From Polyangiaceae bacterium (lineage in GTDB: Bacteria > Myxococcota_A > Polyangia > Polyangiales > Polyangiaceae): 45,648 nucleotides of DNA. A program made the translations under genes and the position numbers. The stretch spans positions 1 to 45,648 of the forward strand of contig JABFXY010000064.1 in the NCBI GenBank assembly GCA_013361525.1, read 5' to 3'. Of this stretch, positions 40,304-45,648 are shown in pieces; positions within the stretch are counted from its first letter, which is position 1, and each line of letters begins with the position of its first letter. The notes under the pieces are model-generated. The model made no database searches. It saw only the letters and a program-made list of their open reading frames with translations, and was not told where the DNA came from.

Positions 40304-41902
40304 GTGCAACCCATCTACATCGTCTTCGGTACCGAATCCGGCAACGCACAAGGCCTCGCAGAACGGGCGGCTGAAGCGCTCGAGAAGAAGGGGCTGTCTT
40401 GCAAGGTCGTCGACATGCTCGACCTTGCTTACGAGAGCGTCGCCGACCTCGACACGATGCTCGTCATCACGAGCACCTACGGAAACGGTGACCCGCCGTC
40501 GAACGCCGAGGGGCTGCACGCCTATCTGATGAAGAAGGCGCCGATGTTGCCGCGCCTTCGCTTCAGCGTGTGCGGGCTCGGCGACACGACGTACGAGCGC
40601 TTCTGCCAATGCGGGAAGGATTTCGATCGCCGTCTCGAGGAGCTCGGCGCGACGCGGCTCCACCCTCGCCAGGACTGCGACGTCGATTACGAGGTGCCGT
40701 TCGAGAAGTGGCTCGCCGCGGTGATCCCGGCGTTGCAAGCCGCTCAACAGGAGGCGGCCGCGCAGCCGCCTCCCACGACACCGCCGCCCGAGCCTCAGCC
40801 GATCGCAAAACACGTCGATGTCCCGGGCACCCGGCGAAACCCGGTTGCCGCCCGCGTCCTCGCAAACTTGAACCTCAATGGTGCCGGCTCGACGAAGGAG
40901 ACGCGACACGTCGCGCTTTCGCTCGACGGATTGCCCATCTCGTACGAGGTCGGCGACTCCATCGGGATTTGGCCCGACAACGATCCGGAGAAGGTCGCGG
41001 CCGTCTTGCGGCTCACGGGTCTATCGGGAACCGAAACGGCGCGCGTCGGCGACATCGAAGCGCCGATCGCCGAGCTCCTCCGCAACAAGCTCGACATCCA
41101 GGAGCCCGACGTCCGCCTCGTCGACCGCGTCCTCGAGACGGCAAACGCCGAAGATCGCCAGGCCGCCGCGCGGTCCCACCACGTGATCGATTTGCTCGAG
41201 CGCCGAAAGCTCGCGTGGAGCGCGCACGATCTCGTTCATCACCTGCGGCCCCTCGCGCCGCGGCTCTATTCGATCGCGTCGAGCCCGCTCGCGCACCCGC
41301 GTGAGGTGCACCTCCTGATCGATGTCGTCCGTTACGAGCTGTTCGGTCGACCGAGGATGGGGATCACCTCGGAGCTCGTCGTGAACCGCGCAGCTCCGGG
41401 TGCAGCGGTCAGCATCTACCACCACCCGACGCCGAGCTTCCGTCTCCGCGATCCGGACGACGACGTCGTCATGATCGGGCCGGGCACCGGCGTGGCGCCG
41501 TTTCGGGCTTTTCTCGAAGAGCGGTGCGAGCGACGAGGAAAAGGTCGCAGCTGGCTCTTCTTCGGTGCGCGCAACCAAGCGACCGACTTCTTCTACCGCA
41601 CCGATTTCGAGCGCTTCTCCCAAGGCGGCGTCCTGACGAACCTCGACGTCGCGTTCTCCCGCGACCAACAAGACAAGGTGTACGTCCAGCATCGGCTCGC
41701 GGAGCGCGGCGCCGAGCTCGCGGCTTGGATCGCGAATGGCGCGACGATCTACGTCTGCGGTGACGCCAAGCACATGGCGCCGGACGTCCACGCGGCGCTC
41801 CGAGACATCCTCGTCACCTACGGAAAGCAGACGCCGGAGGGCGCGGTCGCCGAGCTCGAACGAATGGCCGGCGAGGGGCGGTACCAGCGCGACGTGTACT
41901 GA
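40304..41902 (+). CDS. cysJ: Sulfite reductase flavoprotein-like (CysJ-type) diflavin reductase
   Basis: 532 residues. Domain order: flavodoxin (PIYIVFGTESGNAQGLAERA; TSTYGNGDPPSNA; CGLGDTTYERFC) to ~145, a Gln/Pro linker, the FAD domain with PRLYSIASSP, then the NADPH domain with GPGTGVAPFRAF and FFGARNQATDF, ending in GRYQRDVY as in CysJ. It should move electrons from NADPH through FAD and FMN to an acceptor; CysI, the sulfite reductase haem protein, is not in the window, so the partner is uncertain and another acceptor is possible. The start is a GTG. Confidence 0.8.
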   Translation: MQPIYIVFGTESGNAQGLAERAAEALEKKGLSCKVVDMLDLAYESVADLDTMLVITSTYGNGDPPSNAEGLHAYLMKKAPMLPRLRFSVCGLGDTTYERFCQCGKDFDRRLEELGATRLHPRQDCDVDYEVPFEKWLAAVIPALQAAQQEAAAQPPPTTPPPEPQPIAKHVDVPGTRRNPVAARVLANLNLNGAGSTKETRHVALSLDGLPISYEVGDSIGIWPDNDPEKVAAVLRLTGLSGTETARVGDIEAPIAELLRNKLDIQEPDVRLVDRVLETANAEDRQAAARSHHVIDLLERRKLAWSAHDLVHHLRPLAPRLYSIASSPLAHPREVHLLIDVVRYELFGRPRMGITSELVVNRAAPGAAVSIYHHPTPSFRLRDPDDDVVMIGPGTGVAPFRAFLEERCERRGKGRSWLFFGARNQATDFFYRTDFERFSQGGVLTNLDVAFSRDQQDKVYVQHRLAERGAELAAWIANGATIYVCGDAKHMAPDVHAALRDILVTYGKQTPEGAVAELERMAGEGRYQRDVY

Positions 41903-41957
41903 TCAGCTTTCGTACGACAGTGCCTTTGAGCAGGTTGACAGGAGGGAGGACTGGGCT

Positions 41958-42137
41958 ATGGTGCGCCCCCCCATGGTCTCTGCAACGCAGCAATCGTCGC
42001 GCATCCGCAAGCGCAAGGCCCGCCGAAACGGCGCGAAGACGAAGCGGTTCAACCGCGCCAACGGCACGCCTGCCTTCCCGATCCACCCCGAGGGTTACAA
42101 CCCGAAGGCGGCGGACGCGAAGACTGAATCGAAGTAA
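41958..42137 (+). CDS. Very basic small protein ahead of rpsT
   Basis: 59 residues from an ATG seven bases after GGAGGGAGGA, one of the strongest ribosome sites in the window. The centre is a dense run of basic residues (SSRIRKRKARRNGAKTKRFN), then a Pro/Gly-rich tail (GTPAFPIHPEGYNPK). About a quarter of all residues are Lys or Arg. No known fold is evident. It is 16 bases upstream of the rpsT start, so they are most probably co-transcribed and co-regulated. An alternative start is ATG at 41973. It behaves like a ribosome-associated protein, but this is inference. Confidence 0.72.
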   Translation: MVRPPMVSATQQSSRIRKRKARRNGAKTKRFNRANGTPAFPIHPEGYNPKAADAKTESK

Positions 42138-42153
42138 GGAGCTTTCGTTCGTC

Positions 42154-42408
42154 ATGGCCAATCACGCTTCCGCCGAGAAACGCAACCGCCAGCGGGTCAA
42201 GCGCACTGTGCGCAACCGTTCCGCCAAGAGCGCCCTGCGCACCGTCCTCAAGCAGGCTCGCGCCGCTGCAGAGTCGGGCGCCGACAATGCCGCCGAGCTG
42301 GTGCGCGTCGCGCAGTCCGAGCTCGATCGCGCCGCCAAGAAGGGCGTGATCCCGGCAAAGCGCGCGGACCGCGTGAAGGGCCGCATCGCCGCCGCTTCGA
42401 AGAAGTAA
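42154..42408 (+). CDS. rpsT: Ribosomal protein bS20
   Basis: 84 residues. It starts MANHASAEKRNRQRVKRTVR and then NRSAKSALRTVLKQAR, the clear S20 signature, with GVIPAKRADRVKGRIAA near the end ('iHknkAaRkKsRL' in other species). An AAGGAG ribosome site lies 11 bases upstream. It binds 16S rRNA early in 30S assembly. A strong terminator follows. Confidence 0.97.
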   Translation: MANHASAEKRNRQRVKRTVRNRSAKSALRTVLKQARAAAESGADNAAELVRVAQSELDRAAKKGVIPAKRADRVKGRIAAASKK

Positions 42409-42460
42409 GGCGACGCGGGGCCATCCCGCAGTCCTCCCCAGAGGGGACGTCAAAGACTTT

Positions 42461-42486
42461 GCCCGATCCTCGAACGAGGGTCGGGC
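42461..42486 (+). terminator. Rho-independent terminator after rpsT
   Basis: An 11-base stem starting GCCCGA and ending TCGGGC, with one G:T pair and a GAAC loop, followed by TGTCGTGTTTTGTCTTTT. This is the clearest terminator in the window. It lies between the convergent stops of rpsT and the membrane protein gene at 42601. Confidence 0.88.
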
Positions 42487-42600
42487 TGTCGTGTTTTGTC
42501 TTTTGCCCCGGGTGCTGCATTCGCATCCGTGGGGTGGCCACAAACGACGAACGGCGCGCGACCGAAGCCGCGCGCCGCTCGATGGCTGCTCGTCGTTTCG

Positions 42601-44043
42601 TCAGGGACGAATCGGGACGCTGAACGAGTAGCTGGGCTTCGTGAAGGCCTCGACGCGGCCGCCCTTCATCGCGCCCTCGATGCACGATGCCGCACCCTTA
42701 CCGGCGGCCCAGCCGCCGACCGATACGCGCTGCACCGAGCCGTTCGAGCCGAAGGTAACGGTCGCCACCGACTGCTCGTCGGCGCCGGCCACGCAAGCCT
42801 TCGCCGCGCCCCGCACGGAGGCGACGTACGCCGAGATCGAGCCCTGCGGCGGCTGATCCGGGAGGTTCTTCGGACCCGTCTCTTGTGCTGCGGGCTGGGG
42901 CGTCTCCTCCGTCTTGTTCGGATCGCCGGCTGCCTTTCGCATCGCCTCGTCGAGCGTCCCGTCCGGATTGGGCACGAACGGCTGCTTCGGATCTTTCGAC
43001 GCCGTGTCGTTCGATGCGACCGTCGAGGCCGGGCCCGCGTGCGGGCCACCTGTCGGCGCGCTCACCGAAGCGCTCGCGTCGGCGAGGTCGGCGAGATCGA
43101 GCGCGCCGTCGTCCTTCTTCTCCTCGGGCTGCGTCGCTTCCGCCTGTTGCGTGGGCTCGGGCGCGACGGCTTCTTCGGTCGCGGTCGCCGTGGGCGCCGT
43201 CGTCTCGACCGTCGCAGGCGTGTTCTTCGCCGTCTGGTTCTTCGACGCATCGCCGGTCTTCAAGAAGAAGAACAGCCCTGCCGCCGCGGCAATGCCGAGA
43301 CCCGCGATGAGCAGACCCGCCATGCCACCACCGCCGCCGCTCTTCTCCGGCTGCGCGGCCTTCGTCTTTGCGACCTCGATCGGAATGACCGGGGCCGGCG
43401 CTGCCTTCGCGTCTTTCGAAGACTCCGGTTCGGACGGCTTCACCGAGACGGCGACGCCCGAAGGAGGCGGCGCGCTCTGGCGCGCGCTCGCTGCCGAGAC
43501 GCTGGGCGGCGCATCGCTGATCTTCGGCGACGGCGTCGTCGGGGGCGTCGGGGTTCGCAGCGAGGAAGGCGGAGGTGTCGCCACCGCCGAGAGTGAGCTC
43601 GGCGGCGCGGGAACGGGCGTGCGCAGCGAAGCCGGACCCGCCGAGCTGGGAGCGGGGTTCTTCGAGACCCGCTCAGCAAGCTCCTTCAAGCTCGGCCGAC
43701 CTCCGGCACGAATAGACGGCTTCGGACGATCGCTATCAGCCATGTTTGCTACTCCTCGTTGCACAACGGCAGCGCCTGCGCTGCCAAGCAGATTGTTGCC
43801 ACCGCGCTCGGTATCCCCGCCCGGCTCGTTTTCTTCACGCTCCAACGCCGGAACCGCCAAGAGGGCGTCGAGCGTCGCCGCGTCACCCGGACCCGCGGAC
43901 GAAAGTCTCGCCATGATGGCGTCGCCGTGCTCGTCCCACGAGGCATCGTCCGTCGCACCGCTCGGAAGCGGTGGAATGGACGCGTCTCGCAGCAGCTCAT
44001 CCAGGTCGAGCCTGGATGCCTCGTTGCGTCGTTCGTCCTTCAT
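42601..44043 (-). CDS. Single-pass membrane protein, putative anti-sigma partner
   Basis: 480 residues. The N-terminal ~85 residues are helical and acidic (RLDLDELLRDASIPPLPSGA ... DAIMARLSSAG), like the sigma-binding part of myxobacterial regulators. A long Ala/Pro/Ser region follows, then one membrane helix (MAGLLIAGLGIAAAAGLFFF), a second low-complexity region, and a C-terminal domain of ~75 residues with VATVTFGSNGSVQRVSVGGW then CIEGAMKGGRVEAF. The latter resembles the AgmX/TonB-like C-terminal domain. It overlaps the sigma gene by four bases. A typical zinc-binding anti-sigma motif is not seen. Confidence 0.75.
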   Translation of the reverse strand: MKDERRNEASRLDLDELLRDASIPPLPSGATDDASWDEHGDAIMARLSSAGPGDAATLDALLAVPALEREENEPGGDTERGGNNLLGSAGAAVVQRGVANMADSDRPKPSIRAGGRPSLKELAERVSKNPAPSSAGPASLRTPVPAPPSSLSAVATPPPSSLRTPTPPTTPSPKISDAPPSVSAASARQSAPPPSGVAVSVKPSEPESSKDAKAAPAPVIPIEVAKTKAAQPEKSGGGGGMAGLLIAGLGIAAAAGLFFFLKTGDASKNQTAKNTPATVETTAPTATATEEAVAPEPTQQAEATQPEEKKDDGALDLADLADASASVSAPTGGPHAGPASTVASNDTASKDPKQPFVPNPDGTLDEAMRKAAGDPNKTEETPQPAAQETGPKNLPDQPPQGSISAYVASVRGAAKACVAGADEQSVATVTFGSNGSVQRVSVGGWAAGKGAASCIEGAMKGGRVEAFTKPSYSFSVPIRP

Positions 44044-44624
44044 TCCACTTCGCCTCCATACCCGCGCTCGACCAAAAACGCCTTCAGCTTGCGTCGGGCT
44101 TCATGAATCCGCCAGGCCACGGTCCCTTCCGGGCAGCCCAGCACCTTCGATGCTTCTTCGTGAGAGAGCCCATCGATGCAGACCATGATGAGCGTCGTAC
44201 GCAGGGTGTCCGACAACGAATCGATACCGTCGTAAACCGCCTCCGCGATGCGGCGGCGATCACTCGCGCCGGCGGGGTCGCCGAGCGACGGCCGCGTCTC
44301 GGCCACCAGGGCCAAGATGCGCGGATCGTCCGACGTGCTCCGCCGAAGCTTCGACTTGCGCGCTCGGATTTGATTCAGCGAGAGGTTGACCGCAATGCGA
44401 TACATCCAGGTAAATGGCTCGCTGCGCCCATCGAACCGGTCGAGGGCCTGGTAGGCGCGGACGAACGTCTCTTGCGTCACGTCCTCCGCCTCCGCGGCGC
44501 TTCGCGTGAGGTGCGCTGCCAGCCGATAAATCCGTCGTTGGTGTCGACGAACGAGAAGCCCGAAGGCGTCTGCGTCGCCGGCACGTGCACGGTCGATGAG
44601 CTCGCGGTCCGAAGCGCCTGCCAT
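44040..44624 (-). CDS. ECF sigma factor
   Basis: 194 residues; the ATG giving MAGASDREL is chosen because region 2 starts right after it. Region 2: LVRRHQRRIYRLAAHLTRSA then AEDVTQETFVRAYQALDRF and WMYRIAVNLSLNQ. Region 4: LSDTLRTTLIMVCIDGLSHE then EASKVLGCPEGTVAWRIHEA, the helix-turn-helix for -35 recognition. It directs RNA polymerase to a small regulon, probably held in check by the following membrane protein. The overlap (ATGA) keeps both in a fixed ratio. Confidence 0.93.
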   Translation of the reverse strand: MAGASDRELIDRARAGDADAFGLLVRRHQRRIYRLAAHLTRSAAEAEDVTQETFVRAYQALDRFDGRSEPFTWMYRIAVNLSLNQIRARKSKLRRSTSDDPRILALVAETRPSLGDPAGASDRRRIAEAVYDGIDSLSDTLRTTLIMVCIDGLSHEEASKVLGCPEGTVAWRIHEARRKLKAFLVERGYGGEVE

Positions 44625-44734
44625 GCTTTTGGGCTCGCGGCGCTTGGCTCCAGCCTTTGCTTTTGGCTGGGCCCCTCGGCGAGAGCGGGACGATAACCGA
44701 ACACAACCCCTTGGACAAACTCGCCGTTGTGGTC

Positions 44735-44756
44735 TTGGGCCATCGGATGGGGCCAA
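44735..44756. promoter_or_regulatory. Imperfect palindrome upstream of the sigma gene
   Basis: TTGG and CCAA flank CCATCGGATGG, a palindrome around one central base. It is about 110 bases upstream of the sigma start and about 100 from the receiver gene's stop. It could be an operator. The rest of 44625-44835 shows nothing further. Confidence 0.3.
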
Positions 44757-44835
44757 ACCGCCCCCCGTCCGAAAATGAGACAATTGCCGGGGAAAAAGCC
44801 CTCGAACGTCCAAAATTTCAGGTCATTTCAGACCG

Positions 44836-45237
44836 TCAGGAAGCTGCTTCCACCCGGCGGCTGGCAAGCTCAGCCACCACGGAGACCAGCGTCGACGCAT
44901 CGGCCGTTTTCCCCAGGTGTCGGTCGAACCCGGCGCTCAGCGCCTCGTCCCTGTCGCTCGACGACGCGAAGGCCGTGAACGCGAGGGCAGGCATCTCGGA
45001 CGAGGGGACCACCTGCTCTCGCAGGACGTGGAGCAGGCGGATCCCATCCATGTGCGGCATCGCGATGTCGCTCACGATGATGTCGAAGCGCGTTCGCGAA
45101 AGCTTTGCGAGGGCTTCCTCCCCAGAGGCCGCCTCGTCGACCCGAGCACCCGCGGTCGCCAGGATCACGGCCGTGAGCTCCCGCGCGTCGCTTTCGTCGT
45201 CCACGATGAGCACGCTGAGACCTCGCAATGATTCCAC
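44836..45237 (-). CDS. Stand-alone response regulator receiver protein
   Basis: 133 residues from a GTG with GGAGAGG at the right distance; an upstream ATG at 45300 would add 21 residues. Receiver motifs: VLIVDDESDA (acidic pocket), IIVSDIAMPHMDG with the phosphorylated Asp, FTAFA with the switch Thr, and LGKTADASTL with the conserved Lys; the usual Pro after Lys is Thr here. No output domain, so it acts through protein contact, as in phosphorelays. No kinase is adjacent. Confidence 0.87.
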   Translation of the reverse strand: MESLRGLSVLIVDDESDARELTAVILATAGARVDEAASGEEALAKLSRTRFDIIVSDIAMPHMDGIRLLHVLREQVVPSSEMPALAFTAFASSSDRDEALSAGFDRHLGKTADASTLVSVVAELASRRVEAAS

Positions 45238-45408
45238 AATCGCCTCTCCACCTCGTGTGTGGCCTGAAGCAGGTGGCGTGCCGACCACGATCGTTCGCAT
45301 CGCGCGAACCGCGCGCCTGATTGTGAGGCGAACTGACGCGGGTTGATGCGCGGCGAGCACAGCTGCCTCAGCGCTGCGGCGTACATTTCTGCGCATTTCC
45401 CAGGTCTG

Positions 45409-45459
45409 CTTCGCCGACGTGCGTCAGAAATTTTGTAACAACGGTAACAATCGGCGAAG
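45409..45459 (+). promoter_or_regulatory. Inverted repeat enclosing a GTAACAA direct repeat
   Basis: CTTCGCCGA (45409-45417) and TCGGCGAAG (45451-45459) are perfect inverted arms. Inside lie two GTAACAA units (45435-45441, 45444-45450), nine bases from start to start. The element ends 10 bases before the ATG at 45470, so it lies in a leader or operator position for that gene. Confidence 0.45.
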
Positions 45460-45469
45460 GTGCTGCCCG

Positions 45470-45648
45470 ATGGCAGCTGATGCTTCGTTACCTCAGGTCT
45501 CCAAGACTCAGGTGACCCAACCTCAATATCCGGGCACCGATAGTGCACCGGAGTCCTCCGTGCGTCGCGTAACGGAACGCCCGCTCTCAAAGAGGTTGTG
45601 GGACCTCGATTGGGAGCAGCACCTGCCGTGGGAATTCGAGAACGTGCG
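45470..45648 (+). CDS. Unknown protein, N-terminal part (cut by window edge)
   Basis: 59 codons open to the right edge from an ATG, with GAAGG at about 12 bases upstream. The first ~40 residues are polar (ADASLPQVSKTQVTQPQYPG), and then RLWDLDWEQHLPWEFENV appears, rich in Trp and acidic residues. No domain can be named from this much. The gene is divergent from the receiver gene, 232 bases apart. Confidence 0.55.
   Translation, partial: MAADASLPQVSKTQVTQPQYPGTDSAPESSVRRVTERPLSKRLWDLDWEQHLPWEFENV

Noticed and set aside
41936..41963. TTGACA followed 16 bases later by TATGGT
   Set aside because: The -10 would fall on the start codon of the small basic protein, and the spacer is the strong ribosome site; chance match is more likely.
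1..45648. CRISPR arrays, insertion sequences, integrase or attachment sites
   Set aside because: No regularly spaced short repeats, transposase or integrase motifs were seen; the only sizeable repeat is the pair at 5558 and 7231.

Overview
The window looks like chromosomal DNA of a large-genome, high-GC delta-proteobacterium of the Myxococcota, most likely the Polyangiales. The basis is indirect: very high GC with a strong third-position bias, many lipoproteins with Ala/Pro/Thr-rich linkers, a DUF1552/DUF1592 gene pair, FIST and STAS-like proteins, a stand-alone receiver and an ECF sigma factor with a single-pass partner. There is no rRNA, tRNA, CRISPR array, transposase or phage gene that I can support.

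Left part (1-4.7 kb). A glycogen-debranching-type enzyme runs off the left edge and is preceded by a coupled four-helix membrane protein. Next come a decayed fragment of a short-chain dehydrogenase, an intact short-chain dehydrogenase, and a three-gene overlapping operon (TetR regulator, an internally deleted NAD-binding protein, a TVP38/TMEM64 membrane protein) behind a palindromic operator candidate.

Accessory stretch (4.8-8.6 kb). Small genes with weaker codon bias and few clear ribosome sites: an RPxMY-type protein, a uridine-kinase-like P-loop protein, a SUKH/SMI1-like protein, a family protein whose 5' end is also present as a truncated copy 1.7 kb upstream, a CxxC-pair protein and a HEAT-like protein. 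It resembles a store of immunity-type genes without a visible toxin.

Middle (8.8-22.6 kb). Lipoproteins, an alpha/beta hydrolase, an exported tyrosine-phosphatase lipoprotein, a STAS-like protein, HemG-type flavodoxin, a CBS-pair protein, nicotinate phosphoribosyltransferase, a rhomboid protease, a sensor kinase divergent from a GAF/GGDEF diguanylate cyclase, a DUF882 peptidase, a WPxxREEY-repeat protein, and a coupled Nudix/NAD-kinase pair. PncB, NadK and the Nudix protein all touch NAD metabolism.

Right of centre (22.6-32 kb). A circularly permuted ATP-grasp protein and an alpha-E protein overlap head to tail and face a fused protein that joins a class II amidotransferase-like domain, lacking its catalytic Cys and its oxyanion Asn, to a transglutaminase. 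This is the most unusual locus here. A FIST protein and the DUF1552/DUF1592 pair follow.

Right part (32-45.6 kb). DNA polymerase I with a degenerate proofreading site, a fused E1 alpha/beta 2-oxoacid dehydrogenase, a Cys-rich lipoprotein, a four-haem lipoprotein, a CysJ-like diflavin reductase, a very basic 59-residue protein just ahead of rpsT with a strong terminator behind, an ECF sigma/membrane-protein pair, a receiver protein, and the first 59 codons of a gene that leaves the window.
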